64,000 nt of DNA from Siphonodentalium dalli. Its lineage: Eukaryota; Mollusca; Scaphopoda; Gadilida; Siphonodentaliidae. Under the pieces are notes generated by a model, which saw nothing but the letters and a program-made list of their open reading frames with translations, searched no databases and had not been told where the DNA came from. Within the stretch, counting starts at the first letter, position 1. Each line of letters opens with the position of its first letter. Below, piece after piece: positions 1-12,378 of the stretch. The stretch lies in assembly GCA_032622095.1 (NCBI GenBank), contig CP136068.1, positions 114,029,546 to 114,093,545 on the forward strand, read 5' to 3'. Made by a program: the position numbers and the translations under genes.

Positions 1-278
1 CATCACGAAACAAGCTGGGACAGTGGTTACACTATATATTTTTATTTAATTTATGTTTTTTTTCTGATACGATGGAAACAGATGAAACAGAGGAAACAAA
101 CCATTCCCGAACAATATTAAGACTCGTGAACAATTTTATTTCAAGTTGATTCAGTGGAAACATCACGAAACAAGCTGGGACAGTGGTTACACTATATATT
201 TTTATTTAATTTATTTTTTTGTTCTGATACGATGGAAACAGATGAAACAGAGGAAACAAACCATTCCCGAACAATATA
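1..278. repeat. Tandem duplication, 160-bp period
   Basis: The first ~115 bases recur almost unchanged at 161-278, separated by ~45 bases of related filler. Both copies begin catcacgaaacaagctgg and end near cccgaacaatat. No coding signal is visible; the 94-aa frame across it is low complexity. Confidence 0.85.
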
Positions 279-424
279 TTTTATTTTATTTTTTTATTTC
301 TTCTGAGAGGATGCAACGCTGGCAAGAGAGGAAACAAACTGTTCAAATAAACATTAATAAGATTGTGAAGCTATTTTATTTACCCTTTTTTTATGGTGGA
401 TGCACTGGTGCAGTATTAATGATC

Positions 425-600
425 ACGTGATGGTACATTCTCTTTTTATATGTGAGTCATTGATAGGGAAACTCGCAATTATAAGAGAATGCACTGGCCT
501 AAGTGGCCAATGTAATTATTGTTAGGCCAATGTATATGCATGACTCATTATGGGAGACACGCATGTATAGGAGAATGCATTGGCACAGGGTTTTTGCCAA
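425..600. repeat. Degenerate copy of the palindromic AGAATGCATTGGCACAGGG repeat
   Basis: Contains ataagagaatgcactggcc and, at the right, aggagaatgcattggcacag, which match the ends of the two well-kept palindromic elements at 41.6 and 48.9 kb. The inner hairpins are eroded here. Confidence 0.6.
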
Positions 601-643
601 ATTTCGGGAAGCTCCAGTTAAGGGAAGGGTTAATGAAGTTTGT

Positions 644-775
644 AGTGAGAAGAGATAAAACATAGTCATGTTTCAGATTTTATTTATAACTTAATAACAA
701 TGACAAAACAAAAAAACGAATGTTATAAAAACACATGCACTGATAAAAAAAGCAAGTAGTACTACCAAAAATGCA
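644..775 (-). repeat. Direct repeat A (3' flank of the ATPase gene)
   Basis: About 130 bases, strongly similar to 12,243-12,378 in the same orientation; the shared core is ttataacttaataacaatg. It lies roughly 800 bases downstream of the ATPase stop codon (minus strand). On the minus strand it carries AATAAA at 679-684. From 776 to about 1,330 I see nothing recognisable. Confidence 0.75.
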
Positions 776-1329
776 CTAAGAAATTGGCACTATTCCTTTA
801 AAGGCACAGACGACCTTCATTAGTATGGCCATCAACAGACAGAATATTCAAATATCGAGTTTTTCAATTCTGTTTCAAAACAGTATGTTATTGTTTTGCT
901 TTTGTTTACATAACACAGCATACTAAACTTGATAAAGGCATACTATTTAAGAAATATTTATGTTTGGCATAAGAATATTCTGTCTATTTATGGCAGTTTT
1001 AGACAATAGCCACAGCGACGGCCATCCATGCCTTAATGTGGTCAACATAGATAAGAATAAATTATCATAGGCACACAAGAATAAGTGTGGCTTGATAAAC
1101 CATTTCATAATAAGTTACATAAATAAAAACATATATTACATAGCAAAAATAGTCCATCGAATTACATGCTAAATCGGGATAGAGTAATGTCAGAATTTAG
1201 TTGGAAATATGGCTTACATCATTGAGAGCTTTCCGATGAATGGCAACAAATCAGGAACAGTGGTTATCTTTTCAATAATGTTTTAATATTTATTGTGTTT
1301 CAATGGAAATATATCTTTCTCATATTTTG

Positions 1330-1555
1330 ACTTTAGAATTTTATTTAAAGGGGTACTATAAACCTGTACCCCTTTAAATAAAATCTATATTTAGCTATAA
1401 ACCTGGCCATTTCTGCATTCCGGGGACCATCTCCTTTTAAACTCAACAGAATATATGGAACAAATTTATGAGCCATGGATGCAAAATATGAACTATATGA
1501 AGGATTTAGGGTTCAGTACCTCTTTAAATGTGACTCAATGAAAACATTTGACAAG
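1330..1555. repeat. Half copy of the AGGGGTACTGTAC-type MITE with a small hairpin
   Basis: A hairpin with arms ttttatttaaaggggta / tacccctttaaataaaa at 1,338-1,386 is followed by sequence similar to one arm of the 39.47-kb MITE (actcaacagaatatatg, gagccatggatg). It falls in the 3' flank of the ATPase gene. Confidence 0.6.
1340..1345 (-). terminator. Candidate polyadenylation signal of the ATPase gene
   Basis: AATAAA on the minus strand about 220 bases after the stop codon. A second AATAAA lies at 679-684. Neither is proven. Confidence 0.35.
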
Positions 1556-1566
1556 TTTATGGGATA

Positions 1567-4500
1567 TTAGATACATGAAGAACAACTCCAGCATAGTTTC
1601 TCTGCTCTGGATCTAATTTTTCGGCAAAATCTGTGAAATCTCTTCTTACAGTCTTTACATTCAATGAAGAGAATATCTTTAGCTTTTGAGTTGTTGATTA
1701 TGCATGGTATGGCCGCACACACCCGGGTCTGGCTGGCAGGAAATGGTAGTCGAACGATAAGTTCTATTGAAATGAAAGAAAAATAATTGTTAGTATATTC
1801 TCAAAATATTGATAAATGTTGGTTGTGAAATATTATTTGGTTGACTAATTGTTTGGATAGTGTAGTGCATTACATGCAAAATTATAATAGTTATGTGCTT
1901 CTTCCTAAAAAATCATGACTAGACCACTAGACCATTATTTGGCATGCCCAAGCTACTGTCTCCTGATATTAGAACATTCCCCATCACTATAATTTATTTA
2001 TCAATTGTTCGAACATGATAAAAATGTTATGGAGAGATATTGCTACGAGTACTTACGAGTATTTCTGTTGTCGTCGCTTGTTTCTCCGTCCTCACTCAGC
2101 TGGACATCCTCTACCTGGGTAATTGTGGCTGCAATAAAATTATATAAATATAATGGATTGATTGCTCAAGTTCTGACATGATTTTGGAAGCAGAAACACA
2201 AAACTAAGACAGCTTTCAGGAAAGTTTTTTTCTAGGTTGGTAGTGGTTTGCTTCAGTATATTTCATCAAGGACATGTGGTATTATATGTGCTTATCCAGC
2301 AGTTCTAGGCTTTGCTTCTTACAGCTCAGCATGTTTTAAAAAAGATGAATACTATACAATTTATAGTATAACATTGGTCCTCATATGCTGAAATATGCTA
2401 GATTTATGTAATAAAATCACCAGCATTGTAGCACATATTAAGGGAGGACAGACAGAGATGCAAAACTGGTATTCATAACGAATAATGAAAAACACTCACT
2501 GGTTTCATCTGCAGAACTACTCGCTGTGGAGGATGCACTGCTTGCTTCAGAACTGGAATCTGTGCCCCTTGAGTTGTCTGAAAATACAAATTATCATTTA
2601 CATACATGTACCGTACACACATTCTGAACTAGACATAAAAAATCATGTTTCTCTCTTTACTATATTTATCTATCCAATCAATCTCCATAAAGGCATCAAA
2701 GCAGTGAACTGTCATTCTTGCTTGTTTTGATAATTATTAACCTTTGTGCCCGACATGTAGACATGGAATTATTTAAACTAAAAGCATTTGAATGCATTAG
2801 ATTTTCTGGATGAAAAAATAGCCAACAACTAAAATAATTCTTTCTTGCAACCATATTAATATTGATGTAAGAAAAAAACTTACTGGATTCTGTCTCGTTC
2901 ATTCTGCGCTCTTCTTGAGTGATAATGTCACTGATAACTCTGCTCTCTTCAGGAGTAATGTCTGTGGCATCATCTGAAAAAAAGAAACAACTATGTTTTA
3001 CTATATCAGTTATGTTTTACTATGTTTACATCTGATATCCCATCAACAAACATAGCTGTAAAGTCATGGCTTCAGTTCAAATTATGAAAAGACAGAATTA
3101 TGCTGTATTTTTGGCATGTCATGATTGCTTTGCCATTAACATTTATAAAAACCAAAAAATATATATGGCTCATTATGCAAAAACTGCGTTCTGGGAGCGG
3201 TGTTCGTGTAAGATGAGAAAATCTGTCGCAAAAACATGGCTCGCCTTGCATTATTGGCATTGACAAAATATTGATAAATAAATAATATTATAAATAATTA
3301 CTCACTTGTATTCATTCTGTTCAGGTCAGACTCTTCCTCTTCCTGTTCCATTTCTGAAAACACAAATAGTAAAATAAAATGATGCAAGTCAAGTAAGCAT
3401 TTCAATAACACTATTATCTAAAGGAAGCCAATTTATTGGATTTCTTGATAAAACTCACCAACCAAACACTGTAATCTCATTGAGAACATATGAAGAAATT
3501 TGATGATAGTAACTATGTCTAATATTCAAGTCTAGACAATACCAACAAACTTACAAAGACAGCTGTCAATGACAAGGAGCAAAATGTGCAAATAAATATA
3601 ATTTATCTATAAATTTAAAATAGTAAAATGTGAGTCAGAAATAAATTTATGCAGTTCAGAAGTGTGTATTCTTGTGTCATGAAGATAGAACGAGAGTGAC
3701 GGATTCTCAACTTGGGTGTTGACAATTAATCTTACCTAGTCGGGCAGCAGTGACGAATCTCATGGGTATGAGGACACAGCGGTCGCTGGGCCCTCTCGCA
3801 AACCGTGTCTGGTATCTATTACAGATTTTGCCAAATTCAATGGCTTTCTTGATGGTTGCCTCTGGCATGTCGACGACTGATGATATGGCCGAAATCTTGA
3901 CAGCCAGTCCAGTGTCCACTTCTCGTAGACATTGGGAAACCTGAAAAATGAAAAGAATGCTAGTTAAAAAATTACGGAATCTTGAATAGTTCTAAATTTT
4001 GATGGAATCTTATTTATGGTTGGAATACACTGAATTACTGCAGAGTTGGATTAATAATTTAGTTTATTTAGTCTTCTGTTTCCTAACAAGTTAGAAAGAA
4101 ATATATTTTCTTAACACTTGTGCAAAATTAATCACTATCACTGAATTAATAAGATAATTAGATATGTCAAAATGGTTCCAATCTATAGTCATTGAGTTGT
4201 TGCTCAATGCTCAGTCTTTGAGTCATCAAGCTTCTAAAAATGTGAAATATTGCTCTTTATTACTTACATCATCAGGACGCTCATCCATCACCTCAAGGAA
4301 ACGTTTTGTCACAGCAACAGTTGCGGGATTGAGTGTTACTGTTGGCTGTTGATGGTATGGTGCCAATACTGATGTTAGGTAGTTATCTATTGTTGTTGCC
4401 ATATCCAGGTTAGCTGCTTGTAGAATCTGGAATAAAAAAAAATTTGATAGTAGCAAAGTAGCACCATTTAGGAATATTTTGAGTAGCAAATGGAGCATCA

Positions 4501-7500
4501 GTAACTAAAACTATGCTAAATCATGCTGCTAAAATTCTTATGATTCTACATTGAGGGCATGAAAGAACAAGAGCATCGCTAGGGCGTGGCAAAATACGCC
4601 CTTTAGCCATTTCGAATTGTACTATCGCAAAATAAGATAATACTTTGAGCTTACATTTAAAGAAAATCTGATATACCCCTAATTTCAATGCCAAAATGTG
4701 GTCAAATTCTAAGTCGAAAAATGGCCATAACTCATGTAAAAATAATTAGACAGAACCTATATTCAAAATACACATACCAGCTTTGGTTCAGCTCAAATAA
4801 TAAAAACTGGAGTTATCGGTCGGAAACCAAAATGTTATGAAATTGGTCAAATTCTAAGTTGAAAAAGGGCCGTAACTCATGTAAAAATAATTGGACAGAA
4901 CCCATATTTGAACTTGGCCTGTATCTTTAGCTGGGAAATACACATACCAACTTTGGTTTAGATAAAATAATCCAAACTGGAGTTATCGGTCGGAAACCAA
5001 AAATATTAACAGACGGTCAAATTCTAAGTCGAAAAAGGGCTGTAACTCATGTAAAAAAAATTGGACGGAACCCATATTCGAACTTGGCCTGTATCTTTAG
5101 CTGAGAAATACACATACCAACTTTGGTTCAGATCAAATAATCCAAACTGGAGTTATCGGTCGGAAACCAAAAAATGTTAACAGGCGGTAAAAGGGCCGTA
5201 ACTCATGTAAAAATAATTGGACATAACCCATATTCGAACTTGGCCTGTATCTTTAGCTGGGAAATACACATACCAACTTACATTCAGATAAAATAATCCA
5301 AACTGGAGTTATCGATCGGAAACCAAAAATGTTAACAGACGGACGGACAGACTGATAACATAATACGACCTTTTTTCAAAAAGGGCGTATAAAAACGGAA
5401 ATAAGAACTAATTTGTTCACTATATTTCTTATAAACAATAATATATGGAATGAATTATTTTCTGGTGGCAACAAGGGAAACAAGAAGGCCTATTCTGAAA
5501 AACAACCCACCTTTTTGGCACATGCAACTGTGATTGACAACCCCTCCAGGATGCGCTTGCTCTTGAGTGGCACACGTGACTCAACAATCAGTTCTTGTTC
5601 TTTTATGTCTTGGAGGGTCAGTTGGTTGATAACGCCCATCATTAGTGGTAGGGAGGCTGATGCCTTTGACGCCAATTGCAGCATTGTTCTGTCATCCCCC
5701 TCTCGAGATTGTGTGCTTCTCTCATACACTAGTAGCATAATTCTACTGGCGAATCTGGAAGTAAAGTAATGTGAATTCACAAAGGTGAATATTAATGAGG
5801 TTACCTCAGACTGACATCGGGCCTAATATCAAACCAACCAAGTAATATCCTCTAAATATACTATGCGAAGCCTGGGTTAGGCCATTATTTCAAATACAGA
5901 ATGAGTGAGAGTGTTTGGGGGGACTAACGCAGGGATTCTTGATTGGACTGAAAGGCCAATTCCTTAAAGTGATGTGAAACACTCCGGTAGGGTGATCCCA
6001 TAGAAATGGAGAAAATTGTTAAGTAATTATATTCAAATTAACAACAGATACAGTCATTCTTATATATTAATTAAATACAGTGACTCTCGATGGCAAAGCA
6101 GTTTTTGTTATCTTCTCGCAGATAGTTGCGTCCCAAATATAGAAGTAAATATTCAAAATTGCATATAGTTCAGATGATGTGATAAGGGCAATTTGTTTGA
6201 AATTTTCCCGAGGGATAGGCATACTAATTTATTAGTTTAACACACCGAAATAACTAGATAATATGTCTTGACCAATCCCTATTAAAAAATCAGATATATT
6301 TATTAGGTTTTATACCTTGGATTTTCACTCAGATTAAAATTGGCAGTCACCAGGCAGCCTGTCAGTGGTGGTGAACTGTTAGCATTTTTTCCTCGACTGC
6401 CACCATTTCCCAAGTCAACTGTCAGTTGCCCCACATCTTCTGGCTTTGTAGGGTTATCCCAGATCAGTGGTACAGTCTGTTTGGTTACTCGACCCTGGAG
6501 GAAGGCCAGTGTGCAGCTGCAAGTAAATTAAAATTAGAAGTGGGCCTATCACAGTTCAATTGGGCTAAATTAAGGTTCATTATATTAACATTTTTAATTA
6601 AAAAAAAGAAGGAATACAAGCCCTGGTTCACAGGTTTCGCATAGTAGTGAATATATGTGCGCAGTTAAAAAAATAATTGACCCGGAAATGTATGAAGACA
6701 TTGAAAAAGTGGATATAAAATACAATCTCAGACAGTTGTCCTCAAACAGCATTTTCCTGTAAAATGGTTCTATTATGGTCCAGCTCACTGATGATCCAAT
6801 ATGTTATCTAAGCTGACTGTGGTATTAAAGGCGAGTCATTGAATAGATATTTTCTCATGTAAAGTTCAACTTGTATTGTCAAAGTTATTTTCAGGAAACA
6901 AATATTTGTGAATGTAGTTCGAGCATGCATAATCAAAATTAAATTGAAAAATTGGGCTTAGATTAAATCAATCTTATCTTATAGGTTAACATAAAAATTA
7001 AAAATGATAATGTCACTTGTGAATTATGTCATTTCATGTGAAATCATTGACATTCAAGAATTATGTTCAGTAATTCACTTGAGGTGAGACACGTTTCTAT
7101 ATATTTGAAGAAAAATCTACCTAATCTACACTTACCGTGAGAACTTTTTGTCTCTGTCTTCCAAGCCTGCCAGTCGATTACAGCAGAAAGCTGTCATTGA
7201 CTTTCCGGTCTCTGTTTTTCCATACAGTAGTGGCATGTTGTAATGATGTATCAGATCCATTATCAGGTCAAAGCGACAAGCTGTTAAATTAAAATAGTTT
7301 GTTTTTATGTCATTGGTTTCCACAGAGGTAAACAAATTTATTGGGAATTATTTATGAAATAATAAAAAGTCGCCATCAACATTGTCCCCCAAAATTGTTG
7401 CTAATTGATATGTGTTATTGATCAGTTATAGATCACTTGATATCTGGTCAAGTTATTGCGCTTATGATAAATTGTTAAACTAAGATGCATAACTTGGGTA

Positions 7501-9994
7501 AGAAAAATGGGACAAAACTGGTTTTCGAACCCGTCCGATGATATTGTGGGCTGCATGTGATTATTGCTTTCTAAATGTTCTTTCCCCAGTTCTAAGAAAA
7601 TAACCGAAGAAAAAATTCTTTCCTAGAAGCTCATGTTGCTTGTTCCACTTGAACTTATCTATATCCCCAAATCTATTTATTTCTTAACATAGGGTAATAT
7701 AGTAAATGTTGAGTATAATTAATCTAAATACAGTGGGATCTGAAAACAATTGGTTAAACCATTAATTAATAGACTTTCAGCATATTTTTGGGAAATGAGG
7801 CAATCATTTTGAACAATTGAAAACAAAATGCAACGACAGTATGTCAAAACATGCAATAACTTGGAAAATAAATCTGATTTAAAAAACATGACATTTGGGT
7901 CCCATTTTCAGGGCACAGAACAGAAATGAGTATTACATGATATGCTGGTAATAAAGAGAGTTTGTTCCACTTCTGTGACCATGGCAAGTATTTTTCAGAC
8001 CACATCAAGCATGTCCGCTTGCCGGTTAATCAGATAAATGCAAGCACATTGTTGTGCTGAGCTGACAAATGTAACCATTACTAAAGTTAATTTATCACAA
8101 AATGGAGAAAGACTAAGTCAGTTATGTAAACTAAAATAGTGGTTAGCACTCACCTAAAACATGACTTGCAACTGCCAGAATGAATGGAGCGAAGTTGCAC
8201 CCGAAAAACTTCTCAGCTGCAATCATCATTTCACGAAATGGATGCATGGAGAATGGTAGTTGTATATCTCTCCCGAAGTTGGCTGGTGGACACCCAGGGT
8301 AGCCATCCAACCAGATGAAATCGCATTGTTCAGCAGGTATCTATAATACGAAAATCATTTATAATCATTTTGATTCAAGCTCATTGATATGGACAGTAAA
8401 AGAAGATAAAACCTTTATAAATATACTGACATACTATATATCTTGGGCTGATGTTCACTGACCATATTATTGCATTTGGATAACAGTGGAAAGTTACTCA
8501 TTGTTTTCACATAATATTGAAGATGAACAATCAGTTGCTGGTGGCGGTATACCCGAAATAGGTGGGGGGGGGGGGGGTTGGGGTGGGCATTTTCAAAATA
8601 TGGGGTTGGGGTGGGCATTTTCAAAATATGTTAAAAATATTAATCAGTGTGTCTAGTCATTTGTTTTAGTTTGGCGTAAAATTTAAATTGCAACAAGAGT
8701 CACAACACAAATGTATAGTCACCTATTAGTCGAGCTTAATAGACTGTAAAACTTTCTTGAAAGGTTGTATGTGTTATACCAGAGAAATACAAAATTAATA
8801 GAACCATTTATGTACAGATATTTTCGATTCTTATTCATTATTTTATACATCAGGAACTATTTAAAACTGATTAAGAAGTAATCAAGAATGCTCATATGAC
8901 ATTGTAGAAATATAAAGAACAAAATATACATTTAAGTAAGCACCATGATATGATGTGTTCGAAATTCAAGACAATCAAAATATGGTAAATTCCACACACC
9001 ATATGGATCAAGTAAGATCAATTTGATGTGTACAAGTCATTATTATATATAACAAATGTTACTAACTCTATTTCCATCCAAGTCAGTTATCAAAGTTTGA
9101 TTGAAGAAGACTATATCTGAATCTGGTTGTAGACCTGCGACGGTAACAAGAGTCTTGTGTGATGGTAGGTCTGAGCTTTCAAATTCGTCGAGCAACTCAG
9201 TCATCTTGTCGTAGTAAGCACTTTTGCCAAGCTTGCATCTGAAGCTTGTTCCACTACCGTTGAATGTTGAGGAAATTGCATGGGCTAGAGAGTTACCATT
9301 CACAACGTCATCAGCTCTGAAGTGTGCAAACCTGAAATAGATGTGTTAAAGACATGTAAGAATTGTTAAACTAGTTGGACTGAGTGAAACATTGATGATG
9401 GCAGTCAAAAAACTGTACATTGACACCATGTTAAAATCCTGAAGAGACCGTAACATTATAGGTTGTCAAACCCCAGAACATTTTTCATTATCAATAAATA
9501 AGGAGTGAGGCAATTCATTACTTATAAATATTACTGTAATAGAATGCCAGCATTGTATAAGATTTTGACCCTGTCAAGATGCAGATGTTTGTGAGCTGAC
9601 ATGGTATAAGTCAGTTTGTAAAGGGATGCAACTATTGGTGATAAACTAAGGAAAAGATCGCAAGCGTCACTGCATTAATATACAAGAATGATGAGTGTCA
9701 ATTTGGCTATAAAAAATAGCTAGTATTTTTAGCAAAGATTATTTTTCATTTATATCTGATCTGAGTGTTTCATATTACTTTAATACCTTGCCTTTGAGAA
9801 GATATTTAATATGTGTGCAGCCATTTATCTGATACAAACTATTGAGTGCAAGTTCTATATTCTTACCCTTGTTGACCATTTGATCTGGTAACTTTTATGA
9901 CGTAACCAGCATTTGCAGTTGATGCTGCAGGACTCACAGTAGCAACTATCTTCATGATGAAGTTTGACTTCTTATTGAAGACACCACGGCTCAT
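1567..9994 (-). CDS. DUF927/SF3-like P-loop ATPase with C-terminal PHD-like zinc finger (13 coding exons, 672 aa)
   Basis: Coding exons in minus-strand order: 9994-9867, 9331-9067, 8340-8154, 7280-7136, 6516-6316, 5754-5511, 4426-4268, 3940-3736, 3353-3306, 2973-2884, 2577-2500, 2128-2057, 1763-1567. All introns are GT-AG and the frame is kept across all 12 joins (2,019 nt). Start is the first in-frame ATG (context AAATATGA). Seen: Walker A GKTETGKS at 214-221; Walker B-like VPLIWD ending at D262; sensor-like VTAN ending at N301; arginines at 309 and 313; an acidic, Ser-rich linker about 512-607; a C-terminal cluster C623, C628, C643, C646, H651, C654, C665, C668, C671 resembling a PHD finger. 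Family knowledge: the layout (N-terminal cap, helical stretch, Walker A, VPLIWD, TANF) resembles DUF927 and related SF3-like ATPases found in multicopy animal and mobile-element genes. Inference: a DNA- or chromatin-acting motor. It lies directly downstream of, and co-oriented with, the KDZ transposase gene. Exact substrate unknown. Confidence 0.85.
4560..5392. repeat. Tandem repeat array, ~165-170-bp unit, in an intron of the ATPase gene
   Basis: Four imperfect units share gtaactcatgtaaaaataat, aacttggcctgtatctttag and aaactggagttatcggtcgg. The array opens with acaagagcatcgctagggcg and closes with a gacggacggacagactg stretch. A related single copy lies at 50,678-50,945. Lies between exons 5511 and 4426. 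Confidence 0.9.
8565..8630. repeat. Poly-G run with short tandem duplication
   Basis: A run of about 13 G is followed by two copies of ggggtgggcattttcaaaat. Intronic in the ATPase gene. Confidence 0.8.
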
Positions 9995-10439
9995 ATTTCC
10001 CCATGTAAAACCTTGCTGAACAAGCAACATACCTTAAATAAGAAATTCATGAATTTGTTATTCATTGTTAAAGAAGCCTATTGACATGATCACAATTGAG
10101 AACGCTCTTTATTATATACCACTTTTGGACGACAAAAGCATAGATAGTCTTTATAATAGTCAAAGAATTAATTAAATTTTGATAACGTGAATGAAAACAT
10201 GACATACTATATAAGTTAATTTGAATTATTATTACATTATAATGAACAGCAGTTGATCGATACAACCCATTCATAAATTTCTACATAATATGGAAGTAAA
10301 ATATGGAAGAAAAGGGCTCCTGAACGGAAAAAAATGACAAAAGTAATTTTCTGAACGGAAATAAATGACAAAAGTCATATTGTCCAAAATAAGTACCTTT
10401 CCACAAGTCATTACAAATATCACATTAGTTAGTCGTTAA

Positions 10440-10690
10440 CCTTCCATGATAGGAGCTGCTCTGGTGCAGCATTAAAGACCCTGTTCCAGTACATTATCTC
10501 ATTTTATGAGAATGTATGCAACAAATGAATGAATTTGAGCCATGGATGAGTGGAAAATACACTCATGTGCTCTATGAACGATGCAAACAACATGGTAATT
10601 ATAATTAAAATTAGTTTATGACCATGTTATCCATGAATTTATTTCATTTCCAGATAAAATGACAAGCAATTAATTGGTTTAGTCAAAAAT
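10440..10690. repeat. Half copy of the AGGGGTACTGTAC-type MITE
   Basis: Shares gaatgaatttgagccatg and acaacatggtaattataat with the arms of the full element at 39,472-39,826. It sits between the proposed noncoding first exon and the first coding exon of the ATPase gene. Confidence 0.7.
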
Positions 10691-10803
10691 TATAAAGGCC
10701 TAAGGAACTTTATATCACTTTAAAAAAATTCCTTTTTTTAATTATAATACAATACTAGTGAAATCATAAAACAATGATACTAGGAATAAAGAGATGTACT
10801 CAC

Positions 10804-10870
10804 TTGCTGAGAAATATTGTATAATCCTGATAGAATAACACTGACAAGACACAATGGAAACAAATGGTTC
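10804..10870 (-). other. Proposed noncoding 5' exon of the ATPase gene
   Basis: On the minus strand a TATA-like TATAAA is followed about 30 bases later by sequence ending in a good donor (CAA|GTGAGTAC at 10,804/10,803). Splicing to the acceptor at 10,015 would join it to the exon carrying the ATPase ATG. The frame stays open through the exon but contains no ATG. The upper limit is a guess from the TATA spacing. Confidence 0.45.
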
Positions 10871-10896
10871 TGAATGCTGACAACTTCTGTAGTACA

Positions 10897-10902
10897 TTTA
10901 TA
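10897..10902 (-). promoter_or_regulatory. TATA-like box upstream of the ATPase gene
   Basis: TATAAA on the minus strand (plus-strand tttata), in the interval between the KDZ gene end and the ATPase start, correctly placed for the proposed 5' exon. If real, the ATPase has its own promoter and is not read through from the transposase gene. Confidence 0.4.
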
Positions 10903-11515
10903 GTATTTGCTGTTTTAATAAGCAAACAAGTATGCATTTCCATTGGTCACTGCGAGCAAATCCTCAAAAACAATGACACCTTTAGTTAATTGGTTGTTTT
11001 CTGATTAGTGTTCACCGATTGGACCATATGCCAGAGCAACTCCACCAGGTGAGACCCTGTTCACTGGGTTCACTGGCTTCGGTCTTTTGATTGGATGTCT
11101 AGTTGATTATTTTTCACACCCAACTGGCAACAAAGGCCCGGAATAGCCTCAGGTTGCTGATTACATGCAACTTTTCAAATTATTAGCAATAAGTAATAAA
11201 AAAATGAATTGGAAAGGAGAGAACAGACTATCAGTTAATATTTTTATAAATGGCTTATTGAACATAAAAAAGACATTTGCAAGTCCTCTTAAAATTTCAA
11301 ATACTTAAAAAGTTAGTTATTAAAAATATAAGAAAATAGGCTCATTTACAGATATATAAGTGTCATGAATAAAATAATAAAATTGTGTTTGTCCATTCCA
11401 TACCAATGCAAAAAGTTTGATTGTGCAAGTCATCTATAAATATATTTCATTTCATTCCCATCATATATCAGACATTGTAGAATCCAATATCTAATGGTAT
11501 TTAATGACAACATAT

Positions 11516-11647
11516 ATTTGATACAAAATAACACAATAAAACACAATAAACATCCGTTCAGTGGGGGAATCACTTGCGCATTCGTGCAAGTGATTCCCCC
11601 ACTGAACGGATGTTTATTGTGTTTTATTGTGTTATTTTGTATCAAAT
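11516..11647. repeat. Perfect palindrome: 62-bp arms, 8-base loop
   Basis: The left arm 11,516-11,577 and right arm 11,586-11,647 are exact reverse complements around the loop gcattcgt. The lack of any mismatch argues for recent origin or active correction. No open frame of interest; it lies between the ATPase and KDZ genes. Confidence 0.95.
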
Positions 11648-11661
11648 GTATGTTGTGTCAA

Positions 11662-11715
11662 ACCTCTCTCCCTCTCTCTCCCTCTCTCTCTCTCTCTCTT
11701 TTTCATTCTCTTTCT
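11662..11715. repeat. CT-rich microsatellite
   Basis: Imperfect (CT)n tract directly beside the perfect palindrome. From 11,716 to 12,240 nothing else is recognisable. Confidence 0.9.
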
Positions 11716-12242
11716 CACCCATAACTTCCGTATTACAATGTTTTACCGTATCTCAATCCCAAACAATATTCCAATCAAACAAAATTATATATCCTGTCTG
11801 CTTTACCTCCAGTGATATTTCTGTCACTTGAGGTAACATTTATTCCACGAGGAGAGGACTTTAAAAAAGCATTTTGCTTGTTGTCCAATCCTCTTCAAAA
11901 ATCTCTATTTTTACATGTATATTGTGTCTATGTTAATGTTTGATTTAAAAAAAATAAAAAAATATTATTGTTTACACCAATGGTATTTTCAGTTGTCATA
12001 GAATCTGATAACTTAAAAAAATATACACAAATTTTGTGAAATCCAAAGTTGTAATTTCTGGGTGAACAATACAAGTTTCATGCCTTCTTTTTCAGTATGT
12101 GGCTTTTTCTTGGGTTGATAGTGAGTGGGGAAACAAACATAATTTTGTCCTAAATCATTCTGCATTTGTCTCTAATTTGAAACTGGACATAACAATATCA
12201 CACCCAGCCATGGACGTGAAGGTAGGGGTAAAATGACATTGG

Positions 12243-12378
12243 TGTTGAGAAGAGATATAAGACATAGTCAAATCATGTTTTAGATTCTATATTTATAACT
12301 TAATAACAATGACAATAGAAAAACAAATGTTATAAAAATACATGCGCTTATAAAAACAAGGAATACTAGCAAGTTTCA
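12243..12378 (-). repeat. Direct repeat B (3' flank of the KDZ gene)
   Basis: Second copy of the sequence at 644-775, same orientation. Shared blocks include gagaagagata, acatagtca, ttataacttaataacaatg and tgttataaaaa. It lies about 580 bases downstream of the KDZ stop codon, mirroring the position of copy A behind the ATPase gene. Confidence 0.75.

Noticed and set aside
4560-5392. Possible CRISPR-like array
   Set aside because: Units are long, diverged and adjacent without unique spacers, in an animal intron; an ordinary tandem repeat.
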